From Patescibacteria group bacterium (lineage in GTDB: Bacteria; Patescibacteriota; Microgenomatia; UBA1406; GWC2-37-13), in the NCBI GenBank assembly GCA_943356515.1, contig CALRFM010000001.1, positions 1 through 24,183 on the forward strand: DNA of 24,183 bases. The letters run 5' to 3'. The translations under genes were made by a program, and so were the position numbers. This document shows positions 15,218 to 23,062 of the stretch, in pieces. Under the pieces are notes generated by a model. That model searched no databases and was not told where the DNA came from. It saw nothing but the letters and a program-made list of their open reading frames with translations. Each line of letters begins with the position of its first letter. The stretch's first letter is position 1.

Positions 15218-16209
15218 ATATATCTATCATCATTGCAGCATATAATTCTGAACAGTATATTAAGCGTTGTGTAGAATCTATTTTCAAATCAGATTATAAA
15301 AACTTTGAAGTAATAATAATAAATAATGGATCTCACGATAAAACAGTATCGATACTAAAAAAACTTCAAAAAACTCATCCGATTCATTTGATACAAAATG
15401 ATGTAAATGCCGGTGCATCTGTAGCAAGAAATAGGGGTGCAAAAAAAGCAACAGGAAAACTTCTCTTTTTTCTTGATCACGACACTACTATTGCTCCAAA
15501 TTGTTTAAACGAGATACATACCTTTTTTTCAAAAAAAAGTGCTGGAGCTGCTCAGTGTAAGCTTCTTACCCCAACTGGTGAAATAGATAGTTTGGGGCAT
15601 TTCATATCATATGGAGGATTTCCGTATGAAATTACAGATGAAAAAGAGAATAGTCATAATAAACCCTTCAAAGTGCTCGGAGCCAAAACAGCTGGGCTCG
15701 TGATTCGTAAATCTGTCTTTAAAAAAGTTGACGGCTTTGATGAAGATTACATTATATCTGCAGAAGATACCGATATTTCTTGGCGAATCTGGCTTGCAAA
15801 ATCTAGCTTATATTCTTTGCCAACTGCAATTGTTGTTCATTATGCAAGCAATCAAAAAAAACAAACCTCTGCATATCGCACGCGAATATTATATGAAGGA
15901 TCTAAGAATTTAATAAACATTATTTTGAAAAACGCGGATATATATCGGCTATCATTATTACTTCCTTTGAATATTGTTGCTTGGATTGGGTTAAGTATCA
16001 AATATGTGTTTATGGCAGATTTTCAATCTGCTCAGGCAATTTATACGGGGATTTGGTGGAACATAACTCATTTGTATAAAACATGGGATAAACGTATAAC
16101 AAACTATTTAGATGGAACTATAGTGGTGTTAGATAAAAATATTCTTTTTGGCAATATATCATTTATTGATTTGATCAAAAAAGGATGGAGGTGGGCACTA
16201 CATGCCTAA
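15214..16209 (+). CDS. Family 2 glycosyltransferase (tandem paralogue B)
   Basis: This 331-residue GT2 has MNISIIIAAYNSEQY as first strand, IINNGSHDKTVSIL as second loop, FFLDHDTTIAP (85-95) as the DxD site, and VDGFDEDYIISAEDTDISWRIW as the acceptor-side acidic motif. It resembles the preceding gene over its length, including a hydrophobic segment near 245-265 and the GIWWNITHLY segment, which suggests an old tandem duplication with change of specificity. The first strand loop has NNG instead of DDC, so donor preference may differ. It starts in an ATGA overlap with the preceding gene, without a Shine-Dalgarno sequence. Its end carries the GGAGGTG ribosome site for the next gene, which overlaps it by 8 bases. 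Confidence 0.87.
   Translation: MNISIIIAAYNSEQYIKRCVESIFKSDYKNFEVIIINNGSHDKTVSILKKLQKTHPIHLIQNDVNAGASVARNRGAKKATGKLLFFLDHDTTIAPNCLNEIHTFFSKKSAGAAQCKLLTPTGEIDSLGHFISYGGFPYEITDEKENSHNKPFKVLGAKTAGLVIRKSVFKKVDGFDEDYIISAEDTDISWRIWLAKSSLYSLPTAIVVHYASNQKKQTSAYRTRILYEGSKNLINIILKNADIYRLSLLLPLNIVAWIGLSIKYVFMADFQSAQAIYTGIWWNITHLYKTWDKRITNYLDGTIVVLDKNILFGNISFIDLIKKGWRWALHA
16187..16193 (+). promoter_or_regulatory. Shine-Dalgarno GGAGGTG for the gene at 16202
   Basis: GGAGGTG lies inside the end of the preceding gene, 8 bases before ATG 16202. It is the strongest ribosome site in the window and supports ATG 16202 as the start of the double-domain glycosyltransferase. Confidence 0.7.
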
Positions 16210-18103
16210 GAAAAAAAGAGATTTAGTAACGGTGATTGTGCTTCACTATCAAGAGTACCAGTTAACAAAAGAATGTGTAGATTCGATATTGGAATCTACC
16301 TATCCGATGTATGACATTTTGATCATTGATAATGGATCTACTAATAATAGTTTTGAAAAATTAAACAAAACATACTCTCAAAATAAAAAAATAACAATTA
16401 AGCGATCTACAAAAAATCTTCAATTTGCGGGAGGCTTTAATTATGGCGCAAAGCACGCAAAGGGGAAATACATTATATTGCTCAGTAACGATATTATCGT
16501 AGACCCCCATTGGATAGATGAGCTGGTCAAATACGCAGATGAGAAAGTACTTATTCAACCACGCATCATGAGGTACTATGAGAAAAAGAGAATTGATAAT
16601 GTTGGCGGAAACTATAACGCATTTGGGATGGGAATTGGTATCAGTCATAGGAAAGATGATGATAATGCAACTGCCGGAGTAGATTTTGTAAGTGCAACAA
16701 CATTGATGATAAGCCGTACATTTTTCTTGAAACTTGGCGGTTATGATCCGTGGTTCCGAAGCCATTATGAAGACGTTGATTTAAGCTTGAGAGCAAAAAA
16801 TAAGGGAGGAACGTGTTTGGTAAGCTACGATAGTGTTATCTATCATAAAGGTTCACAAACATATAAAAAATATGCTAACTCAAACAACACATTGATGGAT
16901 GTACGGAAAAACAGAGTTCAAACTATTGTAAAGAATTTTAACGGATATGAAAAGTTCGTAAGATTAACTTTATGCTTAATTGCATTATTTCCCTTTGGAT
17001 TGAGAGATTTATTCAGATTAGATAAGGATGTATTTTTGACATATAGGGCTATCTTACTTGGATTGAACCGCACGAATATGCTATATGCTAATCCATTTAA
17101 AACATATCGCTCACTTATCTTAAAAACACATCTCAATAAAACTGCTGATATGCTATACGTCATACCAATACATAATCTTAAAGATGATCTTTATAAAACC
17201 CTAAAAAGTATCAAAAAACAAAGAAATATTAAAAGTGACATATTGCTGGTAGATAACAAAAACAATGACCTTACCAACATTATTTCTGAATTTCCTAGCA
17301 TCAATTACATCTCTCTGAAAAAGCCCACTGGTAGTGCCGGTGGGTTTAGAATTGGAGGAGAAGTGGGAATCTATTATGAATATGATTATATTATTTTTGG
17401 TGATGACGAAGCTACCCTTATGAATGCTTTCTCTCTTCAACGCATGAAAGATGTTCTTGACAAAGATACGGCTTGCGGTGCTGTGGGACCTGTTGTATAT
17501 GGTTCAGATGAAACTAAATATTCTGATCCGATACCGGTTCGCGGGCTTGGATCTTTTTGTATGGTTGTTAAAAAAACGGCACTATTAAAAGCGGGCCTTC
17601 ATAATATGGATTTGTTCTGGCTTGGTGATGATGTTGAATTGTCGCTGGGCATTGCTCGATACTTTAAAGAATATCTTGTTCCCGGAGCAGTTTATTTTCA
17701 TCCATGGTATAAACCAGGAAGACAAGAAAATGTTTCAATTTATTTCATTCTCAGAAATCTCCTCTATCTTGCATTACGTTCCCCGAAGCTTGGCATGATG
17801 GATCATATTCATGTACTTTATTACTATATGATGAAGCTTGCCGCTACGATATTTTCAAGTATTGTTTTTACCGATCTTACTTATCTTCATACTATTGTTC
17901 TTGCATTTTTGGGTACATTTGATTTAAAAAAACCACTTCACAAACAATTATTGAAAAATAACTACCATATGATTCCCCTCAATAAAAAACCAAAAGGAAA
18001 ATCTATCCTCTTGGGATCGTTGTCGATTTTTAAAAAAAGTGAATTCTATTACACCTATCTTCAACCTAACAAAAAACAATATTACCAGCTGATACAAAAA
18101 TGA
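16202..18103 (+). CDS. Two-domain fused glycosyltransferase (GT2 + GT2/GlfT-like)
   Basis: This 633-residue protein carries two consecutive GT-A domains. The first (about 5-230) opens LVTVIVLHYQEYQLTKEC, has IIDNGSTNNSFEKL, LLSNDIIVDPHW (94-104; SND replaces DxD) and HYEDVDLSLR (188-197). A hydrophobic stretch follows at about 252-266. The second (about 315-520) starts LYVIPIHNLKDDLYKTL, has LVDNKNN, the PTGSAGGFRIGGEVGI loop (375-390) that resembles the N-x-G-x-GG loop of galactofuranosyltransferases such as GlfT, IIFGDDEATL (397-406) as the DxD site, and WLGDDVELSL (473-482). Both halves keep plausible active-site residues, so the protein may add two sugars in sequence. The GGAGGTG site supports its start; it ends in an ATGA overlap with the flippase gene. 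Confidence 0.86.
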   Translation: MPKKKRDLVTVIVLHYQEYQLTKECVDSILESTYPMYDILIIDNGSTNNSFEKLNKTYSQNKKITIKRSTKNLQFAGGFNYGAKHAKGKYIILLSNDIIVDPHWIDELVKYADEKVLIQPRIMRYYEKKRIDNVGGNYNAFGMGIGISHRKDDDNATAGVDFVSATTLMISRTFFLKLGGYDPWFRSHYEDVDLSLRAKNKGGTCLVSYDSVIYHKGSQTYKKYANSNNTLMDVRKNRVQTIVKNFNGYEKFVRLTLCLIALFPFGLRDLFRLDKDVFLTYRAILLGLNRTNMLYANPFKTYRSLILKTHLNKTADMLYVIPIHNLKDDLYKTLKSIKKQRNIKSDILLVDNKNNDLTNIISEFPSINYISLKKPTGSAGGFRIGGEVGIYYEYDYIIFGDDEATLMNAFSLQRMKDVLDKDTACGAVGPVVYGSDETKYSDPIPVRGLGSFCMVVKKTALLKAGLHNMDLFWLGDDVELSLGIARYFKEYLVPGAVYFHPWYKPGRQENVSIYFILRNLLYLALRSPKLGMMDHIHVLYYYMMKLAATIFSSIVFTDLTYLHTIVLAFLGTFDLKKPLHKQLLKNNYHMIPLNKKPKGKSILLGSLSIFKKSEFYYTYLQPNKKQYYQLIQK

Positions 18104-19401
18104 AGAAAAGAATAACCAATTTAATTCGAGCATTAAGTATAAATCTCTTCGTCCGAGGGGGATTTCTTCTTACTGGAGCGAATTTCCTAACAGGATTTCT
18201 CAACTATCTCTTTAATATTTTCATTGGGCGATCACTGGGACCAGAAGGACTTGGTGAAATAACGGCACTGTTTTCATATTTAGTCGTAATTTCTATTCCA
18301 CTGGGAATATTCAATACCGTTCTTATTCAAAAAATGAGCTCTCATAATAAGCCCAAATTATTTGCATCAAAACTATATGAATGGATTGTGACGATGACTA
18401 AAAAGTGGTGGATTATTTTAGTATTCATTCTTCTTACGGCACCATTTTTACCAAATATAACAAGCTTATCTCTAGCTGCATCTTGGGCAGTTCCCCTGCT
18501 TATTGTATTTGCTCTATTGGGATCGTTTTACAATAGTGCGTTGCAAGGTCTGCATCTTTTTTATTGGTTTACCGTTATTGGGGTAATAAGTACCCTACTA
18601 AAGCTAACGGGTGCAACAATAGTATTTTTGGGTTATGGAACTATTGATACGGTTATTTTATTTATTGTGATTTCAAGTTCAGCACCTGTTCTGCTGTCTC
18701 AATATGTGTTTAAAAAACATGTGAACATCAGAGTTAAAAAGGCAATTTCAAATACATTTATAAGGCATTTATTTGATAACAGACAGTTGGCTCTTACCAC
18801 ATGTTCTACTGGAGCCCTTGCGCTTCTGAATAATGTTGATATTTTATATGTTAAAAAAATGTTCTCCCCTCAGGATGCTGGTATTTATAGTTCATGGGCA
18901 CTGTTTGCAAAATTGCTCTTATTTGCACTTGGGCCAATTATTACGACTTCCTATATATTTTTTTCAAGTAATAAACACAAAGTAAATCATAAAAAAACGA
19001 GCTTGATCCTTGTTCTTATATTAGGCTTTACTGGGCTTTTGATGTCTTTTGTGTACCAATGGTATGGAGCATGGATGGTAACTCGGTTTTTTGGAAATGC
19101 ATTCATCCCTGTCATTCCATATCTACAGCTTGCAGCATATTATGGAAGTGGCTATATGATGATGATATTTATAACCAATTATTTTCTTGCAAAAAAAAGC
19201 TTATTATCGCTAACTCCTGCGCTCTTATTTCCAGTATATTCAGGAGCTTTGATGATATACCCACAATCTATTAAAGATATCATGCACATAAATATTGTAT
19301 TTACTTCTGTCGTGGTTTTAATGTTGTTGATTGGTTTTTTAAAAACGAAGCAATTACGTACCATATTCCGATCATGGTTTGAAATACTATTTCAACATTA
19401 A
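18100..19401 (+). CDS. MOP/Wzx-type polysaccharide flippase, full length
   Basis: This 433-residue polytopic protein has about 12 hydrophobic segments. It moves lipid-linked oligosaccharide units across the cytoplasmic membrane, the last visible step of this glycan operon. The N-terminal GANFLTGFLNYLFNIFIGRSLGPEGLGEITALFS is the typical PST-family opening: short amphipathic start, first two helices, then the Arg-containing loop. The second half (about 225-410) contains NNVDILYVKKMFSPQDAGIYSS and YLQLAAYYGSGYMMM, a region strongly similar to the half-length gene at 23063. Length fits Wzx proteins (400-480). It starts in an ATGA overlap with the fused glycosyltransferase. Its last 101 bases overlap the convergent glycosyltransferase gene. 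The transported glycan is unknown. Confidence 0.9.
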   Translation: MKKRITNLIRALSINLFVRGGFLLTGANFLTGFLNYLFNIFIGRSLGPEGLGEITALFSYLVVISIPLGIFNTVLIQKMSSHNKPKLFASKLYEWIVTMTKKWWIILVFILLTAPFLPNITSLSLAASWAVPLLIVFALLGSFYNSALQGLHLFYWFTVIGVISTLLKLTGATIVFLGYGTIDTVILFIVISSSAPVLLSQYVFKKHVNIRVKKAISNTFIRHLFDNRQLALTTCSTGALALLNNVDILYVKKMFSPQDAGIYSSWALFAKLLLFALGPIITTSYIFFSSNKHKVNHKKTSLILVLILGFTGLLMSFVYQWYGAWMVTRFFGNAFIPVIPYLQLAAYYGSGYMMMIFITNYFLAKKSLLSLTPALLFPVYSGALMIYPQSIKDIMHINIVFTSVVVLMLLIGFLKTKQLRTIFRSWFEILFQH

Positions 19402-20242
19402 CCCTGACATACCAATATACGCACCAACCCATGATTCTAACCTTTTCTACAGACGAAAAAGTACTGGTTTTGGTATTTGATATCAAATAATATAAATCGT
19501 ACGCAAATAACAATGGATAGGTAAGATAACGAATTATCCGCATTATTAATTCCCAAGAAAACAAATTATGTTTTATTTGTTCAAATCTATCGAGCGCGTA
19601 CCCAGAATCTGTTTTATAAAATAACTTTTTCTGTGTTGTTGCAAGACCGCCCTGAAGAAGTGTATTAAATACTGTTATATGGTCGCTCCCACCATAAACA
19701 GGTCTATTGTCCACATGGAATCCTCCTGCATTTCTGAGTAATGATGTTCTAAATAGCCCCCACACCAGAAGTGAAGGTTTTCTCAAATAGTCTTTAATAA
19801 GTTTTACGCCAGATGAATACTTGGAGAAATGGAGATGAGAAGATTGGGTGAGTTTTCCTTTGGATAAAATGAGGTTTGATGCAGCTAATGAAGCATCAGA
19901 ATATTTTATAAGTAACTGAACTAATATTTGAATATAATCCTTATGCCATGTGTCATCATTTGAAGCCCACATAAAAAACTCGCCCGTTGCTTTTTGTAAT
20001 ACAACATTTGAATTCTCCGGAATACCGAGATTGACCTTTTGCTGATAAAAATGAATATTGGAATACTTCGATGCGTACTTCTTTCCAATTTTTGCAGATG
20101 AATCTGACGATGCATCATCGGAAATGATGATTTCAATATTTGGGTATGATTGATCGAGAAGGGAGTTGATCGCTGTCCCTATGAGCTTATCTCGATTATA
20201 TGACAACAGTCCAATACTGACGAGTGGATAAAAAAATTTCAT
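19301..20242 (-). CDS. Family 2 glycosyltransferase, C-terminal membrane-associated
   Basis: This 313-residue GT2 starts MKFFYPLVSIGLLSYNRDKL. IIISDDASSDSS (38-49) is the nucleotide loop, and FMWASNDDTWHKDYI (90-104) holds the NDD metal site. GGFHVDNRPVYGGSDHITVFNTLL is the acceptor part. The C-terminal 70 residues carry two hydrophobic stretches (LLFAYDLYYLI and VEIVFQTMIGIWYVIASFL). I set the start at 20242 because this gives a textbook GT2 N-terminus and an ATGA overlap with the upstream gene; a 52-residue extension to 20398 lies wholly inside that gene and is Ser/Pro-rich shadow. The stop (TAA, 19303-19301) lies 101 bases inside the convergent flippase gene. It belongs to the same glycan pathway by context; the sugar is unknown. 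Confidence 0.85.
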   Translation of the reverse strand: MKFFYPLVSIGLLSYNRDKLIGTAINSLLDQSYPNIEIIISDDASSDSSAKIGKKYASKYSNIHFYQQKVNLGIPENSNVVLQKATGEFFMWASNDDTWHKDYIQILVQLLIKYSDASLAASNLILSKGKLTQSSHLHFSKYSSGVKLIKDYLRKPSLLVWGLFRTSLLRNAGGFHVDNRPVYGGSDHITVFNTLLQGGLATTQKKLFYKTDSGYALDRFEQIKHNLFSWELIMRIIRYLTYPLLFAYDLYYLISNTKTSTFSSVEKVRIMGWCVYWYVRVNVEIVFQTMIGIWYVIASFLKNQSTTLKPRQK

Positions 20243-21273
20243 TTGGAGGGTTTGAGAATGGGTTTGAGATAGGTGTCGATGTCGATAAATGGGATAAAGG
20301 GAGGAGATAAGCGATTTGATTGGAATATTAGATGAAAAGATCGAATAATTGCTAGGATAAATTTTGGAAGAAGGAGTGCGGTGGTAAGATGAATCCAATA
20401 TAAAGGTGAATAAGCAATGGGTGGGTAAAGTTTCATCAGTTCTGATGCTATGGTTAAAGTATTCGCATTGGATGAATAATATTTAATCCCGATCAAACTT
20501 CCACCTACTCCTTCAACCGCCATTTTGGTAAATATATGTTGACGATCTTTATTTGCATCCAGATCTTTATACATTTTGATTTGCTTGGGTAAATGATATC
20601 CATGGTTCACTTTTACATCGAGATGTTTGATATTTCCATGTGTACTAATCTGCCCTAAAATAAAATGATTTCCTAGATATATACATCCGTGAGAGATGAG
20701 GGCACGGTACAGAGGCTTTAGATGAGCCACCCATAGATCATCTTCGATGTCTGAAAATCGGATGAGGTCACGCCGATACATATTTCCTGACATAAATCCA
20801 AAATGCCAATTAAATACTTTTAATATATTGTCTGGAGAAGAAGGCAGGTAAAAAGTGCCTTGTTTTGCAGAATAAAGATAGGTGGGTTTATGAATATCTG
20901 TGTCATAAAACAATAAACTCATGGCTCCCACGCCTGCTTTTATATTTCTCATTTCCCTATAAAGCACCTCAAGAGAATCAGGGCAAAGAATCATATCGTC
21001 ATCTGAGAGAAGAAAGATATACGTGCCTTTTGCTTTTTTAATTCCTGTTTTAAAATTTTGAGTAAATCCAACATTTCTTGTTTGACGAATGTAGGTGATG
21101 CGTTTATCTGAGTACGATTCAACAACGCTTTTTGTATCATCTGGAGATGCGTCATCTAATATGATGATTTCGATATCTTTGAGTGTTTGATTCAGAACAC
21201 TTTGGATTGCATATTTCAGAAGTTCTGACCGATTGTAGGTAGTAATAAGAATGGTGATGAGCGGATGTTTCAT
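20239..21273 (-). CDS. Family 2 glycosyltransferase
   Basis: This 344-residue GT2 starts MKHPLITILITTYNRSELLK. IIILDDASPDDTKSV (36-50) is the nucleotide loop, NVGFTQNFKTGIKKAKGTYIFLLSDDDMIL (67-96) contains the DDD metal site (91-93), and FMSGNMYRRDLI is the acceptor-side segment. The remainder (about 250-344) is less conserved and has hydrophobic stretches (YWIHLTTALLLPKFILAIIRSF) that suggest membrane contact. It is the first gene of a two-gene minus-strand unit, coupled to the next GT2 by an ATGA overlap. Its start is 35 bases from the divergent acyltransferase gene, with no Shine-Dalgarno sequence. The two minus-strand GT2s share the DDAS loop but diverge elsewhere, so they are probably not recent duplicates. 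Confidence 0.86.
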   Translation of the reverse strand: MKHPLITILITTYNRSELLKYAIQSVLNQTLKDIEIIILDDASPDDTKSVVESYSDKRITYIRQTRNVGFTQNFKTGIKKAKGTYIFLLSDDDMILCPDSLEVLYREMRNIKAGVGAMSLLFYDTDIHKPTYLYSAKQGTFYLPSSPDNILKVFNWHFGFMSGNMYRRDLIRFSDIEDDLWVAHLKPLYRALISHGCIYLGNHFILGQISTHGNIKHLDVKVNHGYHLPKQIKMYKDLDANKDRQHIFTKMAVEGVGGSLIGIKYYSSNANTLTIASELMKLYPPIAYSPLYWIHLTTALLLPKFILAIIRSFHLIFQSNRLSPPFIPFIDIDTYLKPILKPSK

Positions 21274-21308
21274 ATGATAGTAAAAAAAGTACGCTACAAT
21301 ATACCTGT
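21274..21308. promoter_or_regulatory. Divergent control region, GT2 pair and acyltransferase
   Basis: This 35-bp gap holds TACAAT at 21295-21300. It would start plus-strand transcription near 21307, two bases before the acyltransferase ATG (nearly leaderless). On the minus strand TACTAT lies next to the start codon. Neither has a good -35, so these are candidate promoters only. Confidence 0.35.
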
Positions 21309-21830
21309 ATGCTACTGAGTATTATTGCCTTTATTGTATCATTGCCAGCTCGAATGAAAGGAATGAAAATCGCAAAAAATGTGATTCTTGCGCCAGGATA
21401 TGGGATTATTTCTTATAGATACGATAATGTGACATTACATGACAATGTCATAATTGGTCGCAATGCATTTATTCAAGTTTTTGGAAAAGGGAAAATAGAT
21501 GTTGGAGCCGGAACAACTATTGGAAAGGACGTAACGATATCTTCAAATAAAAATATCGCGATCGGAAGCAATTGTCTTATAGGATATCGCGTTTCGATTC
21601 TTGATCATGATCATACTACAGGTGGACTGTCTGCAGGAAAAAAAATAACTATTGGAAATAATTGCTCAATTGGAGCTCAATCATTTATTCTCAAAGGGGT
21701 GACACTTGGTAATGGGTGTGTGGTAGGGGCGGGGAGTGTGGTGACAAAGTCATTCCCGGCTGGATCGGTGATAGTTGGCAATCCTGCAAAGCGAATTAAA
21801 CGATCTTTAAAAAAGGCACGGGGATTATAA
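21309..21830 (+). CDS. Hexapeptide-repeat (left-handed beta-helix) acyltransferase
   Basis: This 173-residue O-acetyltransferase of the LbH/WbbJ type probably acetylates a sugar of the surface glycan from acetyl-CoA. Residues 1-20 are hydrophobic (MLLSIIAFIVSLPARMKG), an amphipathic membrane start. Residues 45-160 are imperfect hexapeptides with I/V/L at every sixth position (NVIIGRNAFIQV, GAGTTIGKDVTI, NIAIGSNCLIG, ITIGNNCSIGAQSFI, VTLGNGCVVGAGSVV). DHDHTT (112-117) carries the catalytic histidine pair found in this family, and PAGSVIVGNPAKRIK is the characteristic end. Length is normal (about 160-190). It stands alone between two minus-strand units; its last 35 bases overlap the convergent methyltransferase gene. 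Confidence 0.92.
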   Translation: MLLSIIAFIVSLPARMKGMKIAKNVILAPGYGIISYRYDNVTLHDNVIIGRNAFIQVFGKGKIDVGAGTTIGKDVTISSNKNIAIGSNCLIGYRVSILDHDHTTGGLSAGKKITIGNNCSIGAQSFILKGVTLGNGCVVGAGSVVTKSFPAGSVIVGNPAKRIKRSLKKARGL

Positions 21831-23034
21831 ACTGCCCACCCCCTTCACGATACGTTTTGTTTTTTTTCAAGATTTCACCTGCAAAATTCCACGAAGTAAG
21901 AAGTGCGTAATCGGGAGAGTTTTTCAAAATCTTATCTTCTGGATAAATGCGAATATGAGTTCCTGGAGTGTATTTTCCTTTTTTATAAGGCGTGGCATCT
22001 ACAATATAGTCGAGGATGTCCGGAGTAATATTGCAATAATTTTCCAGGACATTCCCTTTGGCAGATGCACCGTAACCAACAATAGATTTTCCCTCTTTTT
22101 TGATTCGTTTCAAGAGGAGTGTTAATTCTTTCTTCATGTCTTTAACTCGAGATGCAAACTCATGGTATAGAGATAGCGTGTGAAATTGTTTTATCTTTTC
22201 TTCAGTAATAAAATTTTCGACACGAGGATGCACGGCGTGCTTGCTTTTGATGTGTGAGATATACACGCGTATCGTTCCCCCATGCACTGATTGTTTAATG
22301 ATGTCGACGATATGAAGATCATGCATTTCAAAGAGTTTCTGAAGGGGGTGTATTGCAAAGTAACTCAAGTGCTCGTGATATATGGTATCAAATTCATTAT
22401 TGTCTATAAGATCTACGAGGTAAGGCGCTTCCATAACAAAAAGTCCTTGTGGGTGGAGGAGCACTTGTATGCCACCTACGGCATCATGAAGATCATCAAT
22501 GTGGGCAATGACATTCGTGGCGGTGATGATTTTAGCTGGGCCATGTTCAACGACCACCTCGCCAGCAAGCTTACTCGTGAAATAGCGAGCCAATGTTGGG
22601 ATGCCCTGAGTATTTGCCTTTTTAGCAAGATTTTCAGCAGGATCTATACCGAGGATCCGCATGCCTTTCTTTTGGTAATAAGATAATAAAGTACCATCAT
22701 TGCTGCCAATATCTACAACTAAAGCGTTACTAGCCTCGGAGGTTAGTAATGTGTCTTTGACTAATTTTTCAAAATGCTCCAACATGGTCGTTGAAGTGGA
22801 GGGAATATAGACATAATTTTTGAACATTATCTCTGCTGGAATAACATGGGTGAGCTGCACAAGCCAACACGAAGTGCATACGCATGCTTTGAGGGGGTAC
22901 CGTTCTTCTTTGTGAGATAGTTGGGCTTTTGTAAGAAATCCATTAGGAATAGGCATACTACCCAAATCTAAGAAAGTATGGAGTTTAGTATTTGAACATA
23001 TACGACATGATGATTGCTTATAATTTTTACTCAT
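21796..23034 (-). CDS. Zinc-finger-type NDP-sugar C-methyltransferase (TylC3/TcaB9-like)
   Basis: This 412-residue protein has the same three-part layout as the methyltransferase at 10008. The N-terminal zinc site uses Cys10, Cys13, Cys53 and Cys56. SAM motif I is VVDIGSNDGTLLSYY (106-120). ATNVIAHIDD (172-181) supplies a histidine, and FDTIYHEHLSYF (215-226) is the YHEH catalytic segment as I recall from TcaB9 and TylC3. The C-terminal domain has IVGYGASAKGNVL. This combination points to methyl transfer to a carbon of a nucleotide-linked deoxysugar, giving a branched-chain sugar. The sister gene at 10008 lacks both the His and the Tyr, so the two should differ in substrate. A -10-like TATACT precedes the start at 23034. 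Confidence 0.89.
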   Translation of the reverse strand: MSKNYKQSSCRICSNTKLHTFLDLGSMPIPNGFLTKAQLSHKEERYPLKACVCTSCWLVQLTHVIPAEIMFKNYVYIPSTSTTMLEHFEKLVKDTLLTSEASNALVVDIGSNDGTLLSYYQKKGMRILGIDPAENLAKKANTQGIPTLARYFTSKLAGEVVVEHGPAKIITATNVIAHIDDLHDAVGGIQVLLHPQGLFVMEAPYLVDLIDNNEFDTIYHEHLSYFAIHPLQKLFEMHDLHIVDIIKQSVHGGTIRVYISHIKSKHAVHPRVENFITEEKIKQFHTLSLYHEFASRVKDMKKELTLLLKRIKKEGKSIVGYGASAKGNVLENYCNITPDILDYIVDATPYKKGKYTPGTHIRIYPEDKILKNSPDYALLTSWNFAGEILKKNKTYREGGGQFIIPVPFLKIV

Positions 23035-23041
23035 AGAGGCA

Positions 23042-23061
23042 TGCTATAGTATATCTATAAT
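23042..23061 (+). promoter_or_regulatory. Extended -10 promoter for the half-flippase gene
   Basis: TGCTATAGT (23042-23050) is an extended -10 (TGnTATAGT), giving transcription from about 23057 and a leader of about 6 bases before ATG 23063. A second TATAAT (23056-23061) lies directly before the ATG, too close to include it in the transcript. On the minus strand TATACT (23053-23048) can serve the methyltransferase. All fit in a 28-bp gap with no Shine-Dalgarno sequence. Confidence 0.5.
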
Positions 23062-23062
23062 T

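Noticed and set aside
20243..20398. 52-residue extension of the minus-strand glycosyltransferase
   Set aside because: It is a Ser/Pro/His-rich shadow of the upstream gene; the GT2 fold begins right after the ATG at 20242.
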